Positions 24,591 to 34,847 of a DNA stretch of 64,000 nucleotides are shown in pieces. Within the stretch, counting starts at the first letter, position 1. Every line of letters starts with the position of its first letter. Source of the stretch: Lachnospiraceae bacterium (GTDB lineage Bacteria; Bacillota; Clostridia; Lachnospirales; Lachnospiraceae). The DNA lies in contig SVDH01000010.1 in assembly GCA_015057865.1 (NCBI GenBank), positions 1 to 64,000 of the forward strand, read 5' to 3'. The notes beneath the pieces are model-generated. The model had not been told where the DNA came from. It saw nothing but the letters and a program-made list of their open reading frames with translations, and ran no database searches. A program made the position numbers and the translations under genes.

Positions 24591-25745
24591 ATGAAAAAAC
24601 GTATCAAAAGAATTATCACACTTTCCCTGTCGGCTGCACTGGTGATTTCCATGTTTGTCGGCTGCGGAAAGCAGGAAGAAGAAGTTCAGAAGATTTCCAG
24701 TGTAAAGGCCGTCGTAGAAGAAGAGCCTGTCGATGAGCATCCGGGGGAAACACGCAGCCCTCTTACAGGTGAATGGATTCCGGATGCGCTTGCTGCACAG
24801 CGTCCGATCGCTGTTATGGAGAGCAACAACAAATCATCCCTGCCGCAGTACAGTCTGACGCTGGCAGATGTTGTTTACGAAGCACCCATGGAAGGCAAAG
24901 AGACCCGCTACATGCTGGTCATCCAGGATTGGAAAGACATCGAGATGCTGATGCCGATCCGCAGCTGTCGCCATTACTTCCTGTTCTGGGCGAATGGTCT
25001 GGATGCCATCTATGTTCACTACGGACAGTCTTATATCGCAAAAGATTATCTGGAAGAAGATACGGTTTATAACTTAAATGGTATGGATGGTGATCTTGCA
25101 AACGTTACCTTCTTTAGAGACTCCTCCAGAAATGCGCCGCAGAACGCTTATGCAACCGGCGAAAGCATCCAGGCAGGTATTGAAAAGCGTGGCTACTCCG
25201 ATCAGCATAAAGAAGGATTCCAGAGCGGATTCAAGTTCAATGAAGACGATGAGCACGAAGTTGAATTAAGCGGCGAAAACGCAAAGGAAGCTCTGGAAGT
25301 CGATCCGGGCTATGCAGTTGGTGACTCTTACTTCGTCTATGATGAGGAAAGTAAGCTTTACAAACGCTTCCAGTTTGGCGGAGAGACCATGGACGGCACG
25401 ACAGAAGAACAGGTTGCAGTTAAGAACCTCATTCTCCAGATCTGTGACTGCCACGTTATCGAAGGTGACGAAAAAGGCCGCCTTGACCTGGACAACCTCG
25501 GCACAGGATCAGGATACTACATCACAAACGGTATGTACGTTCCGATCACATGGGAAAAGACCGATGAGTACGCACCGGTTCATTACTACTATGAAGACGG
25601 CACCGAAGTGGCTCTGAACCAGGGCCAGACCTGGATCTGCACGATCGAAGCCGATGACGCGGAAGAAGGCGTGATTGACATCTCAGGCGGTGAAGAAGAG
25701 ACAGAAAACGCTGATGAAGGTGAAAGCACGGAAGAAGCAGAATAA
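24591..25745 (+). CDS. DUF3048 (YerB-like) lipoprotein
   Basis: 384 residues. The lipoprotein signal ends in VISMFVGC (Cys25). DUF3048 features follow: SPLTGEWIPDALAAQRPIAVMESNN, SLTLADVVYEAPMEG, RSCRHYF and FFRDSSRNAPQNAY. A C-terminal domain after about residue 230 has WEKTDEYAPVHYYYEDG. An acidic tail (EEETENADEGESTEEAE) ends the protein. The family is extracellular and membrane-anchored, with no established activity. Unlike many members it is next to a small membrane protein gene 18 nt downstream, with which it is probably co-transcribed. Confidence 0.82.
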   Translation: MKKRIKRIITLSLSAALVISMFVGCGKQEEEVQKISSVKAVVEEEPVDEHPGETRSPLTGEWIPDALAAQRPIAVMESNNKSSLPQYSLTLADVVYEAPMEGKETRYMLVIQDWKDIEMLMPIRSCRHYFLFWANGLDAIYVHYGQSYIAKDYLEEDTVYNLNGMDGDLANVTFFRDSSRNAPQNAYATGESIQAGIEKRGYSDQHKEGFQSGFKFNEDDEHEVELSGENAKEALEVDPGYAVGDSYFVYDEESKLYKRFQFGGETMDGTTEEQVAVKNLILQICDCHVIEGDEKGRLDLDNLGTGSGYYITNGMYVPITWEKTDEYAPVHYYYEDGTEVALNQGQTWICTIEADDAEEGVIDISGGEEETENADEGESTEEAE

Positions 25746-25763
25746 TCAAAAAGGAGAATTACC

Positions 25764-26006
25764 ATGAATAACAAAGCAGATGGAAAAGCCATTGCCTCTC
25801 TGGTCATTGGCATTATCGGATTATTTATAGGCGGTATCATCCTTGGTATTATCGCTTTGGTTCTGGCTAATAGCTCTATCAAAACCAACGGACCTTCCGG
25901 TCCTGCTAAAGCAGGCAGGATTCTTGGTATTATTGCGATTGTTGTCTTCTTTATCATGCTGATCGTAGGTATTGTTGGCGGAGTCGGCATGTACGCTTTC
26001 AATTAA
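25764..26006 (+). CDS. Small two-helix membrane protein (DUF4190-like)
   Basis: 80 residues. Two hydrophobic helices (ASLVIGIIGLFIGGIILGIIALVLA and LGIIAIVVFFIMLIVGIVGGVGMYAF) are joined by a short polar loop. The GKAIASLVIGIIGL start is typical of DUF4190-type proteins. Function unknown. It follows the DUF3048 lipoprotein with AAGGAG before the ATG and ends at a strong terminator. Confidence 0.7.
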   Translation: MNNKADGKAIASLVIGIIGLFIGGIILGIIALVLANSSIKTNGPSGPAKAGRILGIIAIVVFFIMLIVGIVGGVGMYAFN

Positions 26007-26040
26007 TGCACATCCATATGATATCCGTGTAATCAAAACA

Positions 26041-26080
26041 AAGCCACCGTATGGTATGATACTTCATACGGTGGCTTTTT
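26041..26080 (+). terminator. Terminator after the DUF3048/DUF4190 genes
   Basis: AAGCCACCGTATG/CATACGGTGGCTT stem followed by T5, a strong Rho-independent terminator. Confidence 0.9.
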
Positions 26081-26176
26081 CATGCGCATTTCCCATCACG
26101 GATGACCGGTGATGCATTGACTTTTCCAAATCCTCTTAATATACTAATAAGCATCACGAGAAGGGAGACAAATTCG

Positions 26177-27400
26177 ATGACTTGTTATGAAGAACTGGTT
26201 GCCCGCGGACTAATCGCACAGGTAACCGACGAAGAAGAGATCAAAGAACTGGTGGACAATGGTAAAGCCACTTTTTATATTGGATTTGATCCGACTGCAG
26301 ACAGTCTGCATGTCGGACATTTTATGGCGCTCTGCCTGATGAAGCGGCTGCAGATGGCCGGTAATAAGCCCATCGCTCTGATCGGCGGCGGCACCGGTAT
26401 GATCGGTGATCCGTCCGGGCGGACCGATATGCGTCAGATGATGACCGTTGAGACCATCGAGCACAACGTTGAGTGCTTTAAAAAGCAGATGTCCCGTTTC
26501 ATCGACTTTTCCGACGGAAAAGCACTGATGGTAAACAATGCCGACTGGCTTCTGGATCTGAACTACGTACAGATGCTCCGCGAAGTCGGACCACACTTTT
26601 CCGTTAACAACATGCTGCGTGCAGAATGCTACAAGCAGCGGATGGAAAAAGGCTTAAGCTTCTTAGAGTTTAACTACATGATCATGCAGAGCTATGACTT
26701 CTACCGCCTGTTCCAGGACTATGGCTGCAACATGCAGTTCGGCGGGGATGACCAGTGGTCAAACATGCTCGGCGGAACCGAGCTGATCCGTAGAAAGCTT
26801 GGGAAAGACGCTTATGCGATGACCATTACGCTGCTGCTGAATTCCGAAGGCAAGAAGATGGGCAAGACGCAGTCCGGTGCCGTCTGGCTTGATCCAAACA
26901 AGACTTCACCATATGAGTTCTATCAGTACTGGAGAAACGTTGCAGACGCCGATGTCTTAAAATGCATCCGCATGCTGACCTTCCTGCCGTTAGAGCAGAT
27001 CAATGAGATGGATGCCTGGGAAGGCAGCCAGTTAAATAAAGCAAAAGAGATCCTTGCATATGAGCTGACCAGTCTGGTTCACGGTAAGGAAGAAGCCGAA
27101 AAGGCACAGGAAGCTGCGCGCGCGATCTTCTCATCCGGCAATGCCGCGAACATGCCTTCCACCACGATCACGGAAGCTGACCTGACAGATGGAAAGATCG
27201 ACATCTTAGGTATCCTGGTCGCAACAGGCCTCTGCACAAGCCGCGGTGATGCCCGCCGGAATGTCCAGCAGGGCGGCGTCAGCGTTAACGGTGAAAAGAT
27301 CACTGATATTGACACCTCTTATGCACCGGAAGACATCCAGAAAGAAGACTTTATCCTCAAAAAGGGGAAGAAAAATTTCAGAAAGATCATCTTTGAATAA
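26177..27400 (+). CDS. tyrS: Tyrosyl-tRNA synthetase
   Basis: 407 residues from the ATG at 26177 ([12 protein letters not shown]), which has GGGAGA upstream; the track start 26102 is spurious. The class I signature HVGHF ([15 protein letters not shown]) and the KMSKS-like KKMGKTQSG are present, with the tyrosine-site QSYDFYRLF and [12 protein letters not shown]-terminal S4 domain ([26 protein letters not shown]) binds tRNA. No T-box precedes it: only about 95 bp separate it from the upstream terminator. Confidence 0.95.
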   Translation: MTCYEELVARGLIAQVTDEEEIKELVDNGKATFYIGFDPTADSLHVGHFMALCLMKRLQMAGNKPIALIGGGTGMIGDPSGRTDMRQMMTVETIEHNVECFKKQMSRFIDFSDGKALMVNNADWLLDLNYVQMLREVGPHFSVNNMLRAECYKQRMEKGLSFLEFNYMIMQSYDFYRLFQDYGCNMQFGGDDQWSNMLGGTELIRRKLGKDAYAMTITLLLNSEGKKMGKTQSGAVWLDPNKTSPYEFYQYWRNVADADVLKCIRMLTFLPLEQINEMDAWEGSQLNKAKEILAYELTSLVHGKEEAEKAQEAARAIFSSGNAANMPSTTITEADLTDGKIDILGILVATGLCTSRGDARRNVQQGGVSVNGEKITDIDTSYAPEDIQKEDFILKKGKKNFRKIIFE

Positions 27401-27405
27401 TCATG

Positions 27406-27438
27406 AGAGAGCTGCTTTTGAGCAGTTCTCTTTTTTTT
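27406..27438 (+). terminator. Terminator after tyrS
   Basis: AGAGAGCTGCT-TTTG-AGCAGTTCTCT with one wobble pair, followed by eight T. Confidence 0.9.
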
Positions 27439-27535
27439 GCACGGTTTTCTTTAATAAGAGATTTCCTGATGATATAATATGATTATCATATCAACAATGT
27501 CTCTGCATAAGGATCAAAGACATCCGGGAGGAAGT

Positions 27536-30340
27536 ATGAATCAAAACATGCCAGTAAAACCTTTGGACCGGTATTTATCACCGATCGATATTTGGGGAAT
27601 GGCCTTTGGCTGTATGGTAGGCTGGGGTGTCTTTGCGATGCCGGGAAACACTTTTCTGCCAGTTGCCGGACCCGCGGGGACGATCATCGCCATGCTGATC
27701 GGAATGATCATCATGCTGATCATTGCCAGAAACTTTTCCTATCTGATGGGACGAAGCTCTCTGACCGGCGGTGTATACACATATACCAAAGAAGCCTTTG
27801 GCCGGGATCATGCCTTTTTAAGCTCCTGGTTTCTTTGTCTTTCCTATCTGACCATCGTTTTTCTGAATGGAACTGCTCTGTTTTTTGTCATACGTATCCT
27901 GTTCTATGACGCTGTGAAAAACGGCCCGCACTATTCCATTGCCGGAAACACGATCTATATCGGTGAGACCGTCGCTTCCGTTCTTGTTCTCGCAGGAATC
28001 GGTGTGCTCTATATCCTCGCCAAGCCTGCTCTGCAAAGAATACTCACGATCCTTGCCATCGTTCTCTTTGCCGGCATTATCCTAACGGCCATTTTCTGTG
28101 CACCGTCAGCCATCGCAAGCGGCGCTCTGAAATCCTTCGGCACAGGATCCGTATCTCCCAGTTATGCCATTTTCAGTCTGATCATTCTGGCCCCTTGGGC
28201 ATTTGTCGGTTTTGAGGTCACTTCATTCGAAACAGCGCATTTTCGTTTTCCAATCAAAAAATCCGGCAAAGTGATCTTTTTTGCCATCATTGTGGCCACC
28301 TTTGCCTATATTTCCATGGCAATCGTCAGCGTCGCTTCCGTACCGGATGGCTTTTCTTCCTGGCAGGATTACATCGGCGGGCTGAATGGCTTAAGCGGAG
28401 TGGATTCCGTACCTACTTTTTATGCTGCGAGATCCCTTATGGGAAGCGCCGGTCTGATCATCATGACCATCACTGCCGTCGCAGCAATCCTGACTGGTAT
28501 CATAGGCGGCTATCGTGCCACCACACGTGTCCTCTCTACAATGGCAGAAGATCGTATTCTTTCTGAAAAGTTTTCCAAAACGACCTTCAGCATCGTGTTC
28601 ATCATGATCCTGTCGATCATTCTCTCCCTTTTAGGAAGAAACACGCTCAACTGGTTTGTTGATCTGACCTCTTTTGGTGCCATTGTCGCCTTTGGCTATA
28701 CCTCTGCCGCTACACATAAGATTGCTAAATCTGAAGGAAACAAGCGAATCCAGATGACCGGACTGGTCGGCACCGCGATCTCTGTTCTGCTCGTAGTCGT
28801 ACAACTGGTCCCACGGCTTTCCGCTATGGAAGCTATGGGCAGCGAGGCCTTCCTTTTGCTGTCTCTCTGGTGTCTGCTCGGTTTCGTATTCTATTTACAT
28901 ACCGTCTCCCGCAGTACACTCACAGAATTCAGTGGCATGTCTGCTTCCGGCATCGTTTTATTTGCACTGCTGCTCTATGCCGTACTGATGTGGATGGCCA
29001 AACTTCTTATAGCCCGCGAAACAACCGCACAGGTGAAGTCCTCTCTGATCGGCGGCGGGATCGTACTTCTCTGCATTATTTTTGTCGGTCTTTCCGTCAT
29101 GTTGTATGTGCAAAATGTAGTACGACAAAAGCATGAGGCTGCGGAACGGGAGAAAATCCGCGCAATGGAGAGCAGTCTGGCAAAAAGCCAGTTCCTTTTC
29201 AATATGTCCCACGACATCCGCACACCCATGAACGCAATCATCGGTTATACAAATGTCGCACGAAAAGAGACAGATCTATCTGTCATTCATGACTATCTGG
29301 ACAAGATTGACGCCTCAAGTGAACATCTGCTGGCTCTGATCAATGATATATTGGAAATGAGCCGCATTGAAAGCGGCAAGATCGAGCTGGAATACGTACC
29401 GACGGATCTTTGTGCCGTATTTGACGGAATGCGGGACTTGTTCTTCGAACAGATGAATCAGAAAAACATGGATTACACCATTCATACCAGCCAGATTTCG
29501 CATCGCTATGTCTGGTGTGACAGGAAGAACCTGAACAGGGTCCTGCTCAACATCATCAGCAATGCCTATAAGTTTACCCCGGAAGGCGGCAAGATCACGG
29601 CATCTATATTAGAAGTCGGAAGCACGGATCCTAATTATGGTGCCTACGAAATCCGGGTACGGGACAATGGTATCGGTATGTCAGCGGAGTTCGCTGCACG
29701 AATGTTTGATGCCTTTGAGCGTGAACGCACATCTACGATCAGCGGGATCGAAGGTACCGGACTCGGCATGTCCATTACCAAGAGCATCGTCGATCTTATG
29801 GGCGGAACGATAGAAGTTCTGACAGCTCCCGGCAGCGGCACACAGATCGTCATCCGCCTGAAATTTCAGCTTGCAGAAGAAAAAGATATTCCGACAGCAG
29901 AAAACATGTCCGGAGGAACTTCTCCGGAAGCAGCTGTCAATGATACAGAAGTTGACCTTTCTACGAAACGTGTGCTTCTGGTAGAGGATAATATGGTTAA
30001 CATGGAAATCGCCAATATGATCCTCACCCAGGCCGGTCTGACCGTAGAGACCGCAGAAAACGGAAAGATCGCCCTGGATCTTGTGTCATCTTCGGCACCG
30101 GGTTATTATGATGCGATACTCATGGATATACAGATGCCTGTCATGGATGGATACGAAGCAACAAAGGCAATCCGGGCACTGGATGATCCCGCCCTTTCAA
30201 ATATTCCCATTCTGGCCATGACGGCAAATGCTTTTAAGGAAGACATAGAAGCATCCAAGGCGGCCGGCATGCAGGCGCATATCGCCAAACCCATTGATGT
30301 AAATACACTGTTGAATACCATTCGGTCCGTTTTGAGATAA
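27536..30340 (+). CDS. Hybrid sensor histidine kinase with an APC amino-acid permease as sensor domain
   Basis: 934 residues from ATG 27536 (MNQNMPVKP, GGGAGG upstream). Residues 1 to about 520 are an APC-type permease: SPIDIWGMAFGCMVGWGVFAMPGNTFLP resembles the unwound TM1 substrate loop, and about 12-14 hydrophobic segments follow, with VGFEVTSFETAHF in the TM6 region. Then come a short coiled linker, HisKA with His559 (FNMSHDIRTPMNAI), HATPase (LLNIISNAYKFTPEGG, VRDNGIGM, GTGLGMSI) and a receiver with Asp864 (ILMDIQMPVMDGYEA) and Lys in AHIAKP. It may sense or import an amino acid and relay phosphate to a separate HPt. No response regulator with DNA-binding output is adjacent. The second hybrid kinase starts 16 nt downstream. 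Confidence 0.88.
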   Translation: MNQNMPVKPLDRYLSPIDIWGMAFGCMVGWGVFAMPGNTFLPVAGPAGTIIAMLIGMIIMLIIARNFSYLMGRSSLTGGVYTYTKEAFGRDHAFLSSWFLCLSYLTIVFLNGTALFFVIRILFYDAVKNGPHYSIAGNTIYIGETVASVLVLAGIGVLYILAKPALQRILTILAIVLFAGIILTAIFCAPSAIASGALKSFGTGSVSPSYAIFSLIILAPWAFVGFEVTSFETAHFRFPIKKSGKVIFFAIIVATFAYISMAIVSVASVPDGFSSWQDYIGGLNGLSGVDSVPTFYAARSLMGSAGLIIMTITAVAAILTGIIGGYRATTRVLSTMAEDRILSEKFSKTTFSIVFIMILSIILSLLGRNTLNWFVDLTSFGAIVAFGYTSAATHKIAKSEGNKRIQMTGLVGTAISVLLVVVQLVPRLSAMEAMGSEAFLLLSLWCLLGFVFYLHTVSRSTLTEFSGMSASGIVLFALLLYAVLMWMAKLLIARETTAQVKSSLIGGGIVLLCIIFVGLSVMLYVQNVVRQKHEAAEREKIRAMESSLAKSQFLFNMSHDIRTPMNAIIGYTNVARKETDLSVIHDYLDKIDASSEHLLALINDILEMSRIESGKIELEYVPTDLCAVFDGMRDLFFEQMNQKNMDYTIHTSQISHRYVWCDRKNLNRVLLNIISNAYKFTPEGGKITASILEVGSTDPNYGAYEIRVRDNGIGMSAEFAARMFDAFERERTSTISGIEGTGLGMSITKSIVDLMGGTIEVLTAPGSGTQIVIRLKFQLAEEKDIPTAENMSGGTSPEAAVNDTEVDLSTKRVLLVEDNMVNMEIANMILTQAGLTVETAENGKIALDLVSSSAPGYYDAILMDIQMPVMDGYEATKAIRALDDPALSNIPILAMTANAFKEDIEASKAAGMQAHIAKPIDVNTLLNTIRSVLR

Positions 30341-30355
30341 GGGAGGCCTCCATAT

Positions 30356-33223
30356 ATGTTTAGAATACAAAAAGAATGTCGGAACCGGTTTTTCTGCCGG
30401 CTTCTGGTTGTCGTCTTTATCCTGCTCACAACCGTGTCATTTTTACCTGCTGATACGTTTGCAGCTGAAGCGGATGCTGTCACGGTCAGGGTTGGATACT
30501 ATGAAAACGAAGTCTTCGAGGAAGGTGCTGAAGATGGCGCGATCAAAACCGGATATGCCTATGAATACTATCGGAAGATCTCAGAATATACCGGATGGAA
30601 ATATGAGTATGTCTATGGCGATTTCAATGATCTGTACCAAATGCTCTTAGACGGTGAGATCGACCTGCTGGCCGGTCTTGCCTGGAAAGAAGATCGTTCC
30701 GATCTGATCGGTTATCCCAATCTCCCTATGGGAAATGAAACGTATAACCTGGTGAAACATATCTATGCAGAAGATATTACTTCAGACCCCTCGACCATGT
30801 CTGGAAAAAAGATCGGCGTCTTAGACAGTGCCATGGTTGATGTGTTGAACCAGTATCTGGAAAGCAATGAAATCACCGCATCCATCAGTACATACACAGA
30901 CTATACCGTCCTGTTCGAAGATTTTGACGCAGGCAAACTGGATATCATCGCTGCAGAAGGCGACGGGGCATATGGCAGAGACGATGCCGAGGTCCTGCTT
31001 CCCTTCGGCACTTCAGACTATTTCCTCTGCGTAAATAAAGATCGTCAGGATCTGTTGGCACAGCTGAACCACGCTCAGTCTACCCTTTCCACAGAAGAAC
31101 CCAATTATCTCTATACGCTGAACACAAAATACTACTCCGGCAGTATTTCCGCGCGCGCATTCTCTTCTGTTGAAAAAGAATGGCTTGCTTCCCATAAAAC
31201 ACTCCACGTCGGTTATCTGGAAAACTATCTGCCTTACAGCGGAACCGATGAACAGGGAGAAGTAACAGGTATTGTCAAAGATATCATCCCGGAGATCCTG
31301 AAAGGCTTAGGCATTTCGGATATTACTGTATCCTATACGGGCTATGAAAGCTACGATGCCATGATCGCTGATATGACTGCCGCGAAGATCGATGTTGCGT
31401 TTCCGGTTGGCGGCGGACTGTACTTTTCCGAGGAAAACGGCCTTTATCAATCACTTCCCGTCGCTTCTGCTCCTACGGAGCTTGTTCATAAAGGCGCTTA
31501 TTCCGAAGAAACGACCGCTCACTTTGCCGTAAATGAAAACAACCGCATGCAGTATTATTTTGTGCGGTCCAACTTCCCAGATGCCGAGATCACCATGTAT
31601 CCTTCCATTGATGCCTGCCTGGAAGCAGTGGTTAATGGAGAAGTCAGCTGCTCGACATTGAATGGTCTTCGTGCAAATGACATGCTGAAAAACTCCAAGT
31701 ACAGGGACCTTGCACTATACCAGCTGGCCCGCAATGATGACCGCTGCTTTGGTGTAGAGATCGGAAATGAAGGTCTTTTAAAGCTCCTCAACCGTGGCAT
31801 CAATGTCATCGGCAATGACTATGCGCAAAACATTTCTTATCGCTATACCGGTGGTCTGTATTCCTATAATCTCAAAGATGCATTTATAGATCATATCGCG
31901 GTATTCGGTACGCTTTTCCTTGCAATCGGTGCTTTCATTATCTATCTGCTTGCCCGCAGCGGCCGGCGCACAAAGAAACAGATGATAGAAAAAGAAGCAT
32001 TCAATGCACGTCTCGAAGAGAAAAACCTGGAGCTCGAGGCCAGCCAGAAAGAACTGGCAGATGCACTCGTCGCAGCGGAAAGTGCCAATCGTGCAAAAAC
32101 AACGTTCCTCAACAATATGTCGCATGATATCCGCACACCAATGAATGCAATTGTCGGATTCACATCTCTCGCAGAGTCACATATTGATGACAAGGAACAG
32201 GTGCAGGACTACCTTGGAAGAATCTCGGTATCCAGCCAGCATCTGCTTTCACTGATCAATGATGTTCTGGATATGAGCCGCATCGAAAGCGGAAAGATGA
32301 CATTAGAGGAAAGTGATGTTCACCTTCCGGAATTGGTCCACAATCTGCAGACGATCATCCAGGAAAATGCCAACGCCAAGCAGTTAGCGCTCTCGTTTGA
32401 TTCACAGGATGTGGTACACGAAGATATCGTGACGGATAAGCTGCGTTTGAACCAGGTACTGCTTAACATCCTGTCAAATGCTGTTAAGTTTACACCAAAC
32501 GGTGGCACGATCAGCTTCTGTGTGAGAGAAAAGGAATCGACATCAAAAGATGTTGCAAACTTTGAGTTCCGCATCAAAGATACCGGCATCGGTATGAGCA
32601 AAGAGTTCCAGAAAAGTATATTTGAGGCTTTTACCCGCGAAAAGACCAGTACCGTCAGCGGCATCCAGGGAACCGGCCTAGGTATGGCAATCACAAAGAG
32701 TATCATCGATATGATGGGCGGTACGATCTCGGTACAGTCCGAGGAAGGTGCCGGCAGCGAATTTATCGTAAATCTGCCTTGCAGGATCAGCAGCCACGCT
32801 GCTTTTGCCGAATCAGAAGCAAAAATCCAAAAAGATACACTTGCCGGAAAACGTGTTTTGCTTGCGGAAGATAACGAGATGAATCAGATGATCGCGGAAA
32901 CGATCCTGACAGAATCGGGACTTCTGGTTGAAATCGCAGACAACGGAGAAATAGCCGTAGAAAAGATGAACACACAGCCTGCCGGTTATTATGACATTGT
33001 ACTTATGGATATTCAAATGCCAAAGATGGACGGATATGAAGCAGCAAGGCAGATCCGTAACATGACGGATCCGGCAAAAGCGAATATTCCAATCGTTGCC
33101 GTGACTGCCAATGCATTTGAGGAAGACAAAAACACCGCTCTCGAATCAGGAATGAACGGTCACCTGGCAAAACCATATGATATTCCAAAGATAATGGAAA
33201 CACTGGAATCATTGATTAAATAG
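30356..33223 (+). CDS. Hybrid sensor histidine kinase with two periplasmic solute-binding (SBP_bac_3) domains
   Basis: 955 residues with BvgS/EvgS-like architecture. A signal peptide (LLVVVFILLTTVSFLPADTFA) precedes two solute-binding domains, starting at VTVRVGYYENEVFEE and LHVGYLENYLPYSG. A transmembrane helix (AVFGTLFLAIGAFIIYLLARS) lies near residue 520-540, followed by a coiled linker, HisKA with His590 (LNNMSHDIRTPMNAI), HATPase and a receiver with Asp885 (IVLMDIQMPKMDGYEA). It has no HPt domain. The external domains most likely bind amino acids or similar small ligands. It is probably co-transcribed with the permease-kinase and the two may work on one pathway. Confidence 0.88.
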   Translation: MFRIQKECRNRFFCRLLVVVFILLTTVSFLPADTFAAEADAVTVRVGYYENEVFEEGAEDGAIKTGYAYEYYRKISEYTGWKYEYVYGDFNDLYQMLLDGEIDLLAGLAWKEDRSDLIGYPNLPMGNETYNLVKHIYAEDITSDPSTMSGKKIGVLDSAMVDVLNQYLESNEITASISTYTDYTVLFEDFDAGKLDIIAAEGDGAYGRDDAEVLLPFGTSDYFLCVNKDRQDLLAQLNHAQSTLSTEEPNYLYTLNTKYYSGSISARAFSSVEKEWLASHKTLHVGYLENYLPYSGTDEQGEVTGIVKDIIPEILKGLGISDITVSYTGYESYDAMIADMTAAKIDVAFPVGGGLYFSEENGLYQSLPVASAPTELVHKGAYSEETTAHFAVNENNRMQYYFVRSNFPDAEITMYPSIDACLEAVVNGEVSCSTLNGLRANDMLKNSKYRDLALYQLARNDDRCFGVEIGNEGLLKLLNRGINVIGNDYAQNISYRYTGGLYSYNLKDAFIDHIAVFGTLFLAIGAFIIYLLARSGRRTKKQMIEKEAFNARLEEKNLELEASQKELADALVAAESANRAKTTFLNNMSHDIRTPMNAIVGFTSLAESHIDDKEQVQDYLGRISVSSQHLLSLINDVLDMSRIESGKMTLEESDVHLPELVHNLQTIIQENANAKQLALSFDSQDVVHEDIVTDKLRLNQVLLNILSNAVKFTPNGGTISFCVREKESTSKDVANFEFRIKDTGIGMSKEFQKSIFEAFTREKTSTVSGIQGTGLGMAITKSIIDMMGGTISVQSEEGAGSEFIVNLPCRISSHAAFAESEAKIQKDTLAGKRVLLAEDNEMNQMIAETILTESGLLVEIADNGEIAVEKMNTQPAGYYDIVLMDIQMPKMDGYEAARQIRNMTDPAKANIPIVAVTANAFEEDKNTALESGMNGHLAKPYDIPKIMETLESLIK

Positions 33224-33257
33224 AAAAAAGCTGCCTCGTTGCTTGAGGCAGCTTTTT
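33224..33257. terminator. Bidirectional terminator between kinase operon and MATE gene
   Basis: AAAAAAGCTGCCTC/GAGGCAGCTTTTTC hairpin with A-run on one side and T-run on the other. It serves the plus-strand kinases and the convergent minus-strand MATE gene. Confidence 0.88.
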
Positions 33258-33259
33258 CG

Positions 33260-34648
33260 TTATCCTTCCGCCGCGACCTCGTCGCGCGTAAGCTTCTTGA
33301 TCCACGTATATTTTCGGAACCGGACAAACACCGGAATACATTTAAACAGCTGGTCGGACTGAATAATCAGTACCAGTAAAACGATCGGCACATGCCACCA
33401 GTAAGCGCCCATAAATGTCAATGGGATGACGATACACCAGGTACAGATCGAATTCATCTTCACAACAAATCCGGCATCGCCGCCACCCTGAATAACACCA
33501 AAGGATACCGGCATCTGATATGCCATGCCAAGCATGATCACCGCCTGCAGGATGATCAGGCTGTCTGCAAGGGCCAGCGCTCCCGGCGTAAGCGTGTAAA
33601 GCGACAAAAGCGGTTTTCTTAAGAAGAACAACAGTGCCGCCAGCGCGATCCCCAGGAACACATCGATCACACTTAAGGTTCTGCCTTCCTGTTTTACCAG
33701 TTCTCTATCTCCCTTTCCGATCGCATTTGCGATCATAACACCGGAACACGACGACATCGCAAAGGTCACAACCTTCGCATATTGGTAAAACGTCGACGCG
33801 ATATTGTTCGCTGCCAGCGCATCCGAAGAAATGTGTCCCAGTATCGCTGTCTGGATCGGGATCGATACCGCCCACACAACTGTCGAGAAAAAGATCGGCA
33901 CATACATCTTCGTAAAATCCCGCTTAAGGCCTTTATCCTTCATAAACAGCTCTTTTTGGATCAGCGCGATCTTCTTATCCTTTAAACAAAAGATAAATAC
34001 AATGATAAATTCCAGGATTCGGGTAATCAGTGTTCCGATCGCCGCACCGCGAATCCCCAATTCCGGCAGACCGAACTTTCCAAAGATCAGGCAATAGTTG
34101 ATGCTGCAGTTGACAATAACGGACACGATCGATACGTAGAATGCGATTTTAACAATACCGACAGACCTAAGTGCCGCATACAGGGTACTCGTGATGCAGA
34201 AAATGCCAAACGACCAGCACACGATCACCATATACTGCCGTCCCTGTTCAATAATTGCCGGATCTGCCGAAAAAACAGAACAGATCTGTGACGGGAACAG
34301 CATGCCGCCCACGATGATCCCGATTCCAATATACGCACTGAGCCGCAACGCGTAGCCACTTAAGATGCGAATCGGCTTTTTCCGGCCTTCTCCCCAGTAC
34401 TGACCTGAGAGTGCAACCAGCGCATTTGCGACCGATACGCCAAACTGCTGAATCAGAAAGAAGATCTGATTCACTGTCGCCGCGCCTGACAGCGCCTCCT
34501 GGCTGTAGCGTCCAAGCATCATATTATCCGCCATATTGACCGTATAACCAATGACATTCTGCAATGCGACAAATGCCACGAGACTGATCAGCGTCCGGTA
34601 AAAATTTCTGTCATGTGAAAGAAATGTATATTTTCCTGCCTGCTCCAT
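33260..34648 (-). CDS. MATE-family multidrug/Na+ antiporter
   Basis: 462 residues with 12 hydrophobic segments in two halves. The N-terminal LISLVAFVALQNVIGYTVNMADNMMLGRYSQEALSGAATVNQIFF matches the MATE entry sequence, and SVANALVALSGQYWGEGR and AAIGTLITRILEF follow. It would export cationic compounds or metabolites using H+ or Na+. Single gene with a weak GGAG ribosome site. Substrate unknown. Confidence 0.9.
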   Translation of the reverse strand: MEQAGKYTFLSHDRNFYRTLISLVAFVALQNVIGYTVNMADNMMLGRYSQEALSGAATVNQIFFLIQQFGVSVANALVALSGQYWGEGRKKPIRILSGYALRLSAYIGIGIIVGGMLFPSQICSVFSADPAIIEQGRQYMVIVCWSFGIFCITSTLYAALRSVGIVKIAFYVSIVSVIVNCSINYCLIFGKFGLPELGIRGAAIGTLITRILEFIIVFIFCLKDKKIALIQKELFMKDKGLKRDFTKMYVPIFFSTVVWAVSIPIQTAILGHISSDALAANNIASTFYQYAKVVTFAMSSCSGVMIANAIGKGDRELVKQEGRTLSVIDVFLGIALAALLFFLRKPLLSLYTLTPGALALADSLIILQAVIMLGMAYQMPVSFGVIQGGGDAGFVVKMNSICTWCIVIPLTFMGAYWWHVPIVLLVLIIQSDQLFKCIPVFVRFRKYTWIKKLTRDEVAAEG

Positions 34649-34765
34649 GAATTGTTGATTTCTCCGTTAAAATTACTCAAATCTTTCCAAAAAAGAATAC
34701 TTTACCTATTCTATACCTTTCCGTTGAAAAAACAAGTCAAACTGTTATTCTAAATGTTCTAATAA

Positions 34766-34802
34766 AATACCCGGGGAGATTCGAATATCCCCCCGGGTAT
34801 TT
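34766..34802 (-). terminator. Terminator after MFS gene
   Basis: AATACCCGGGG / CCCCGGGTATT stem of 11 bp, followed on minus by TTATT, about 45 nt after the MFS stop codon. Confidence 0.75.
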
Positions 34803-34847
34803 AATATTATATCCGTTCGTTTTACTGATTGTTTAAACAGCTTTTTG

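Noticed and set aside
26081-26176. T-box leader for tyrS
   Set aside because: The gap is too short (about 95 bp) and lacks the GGTGG-type T-box sequence.
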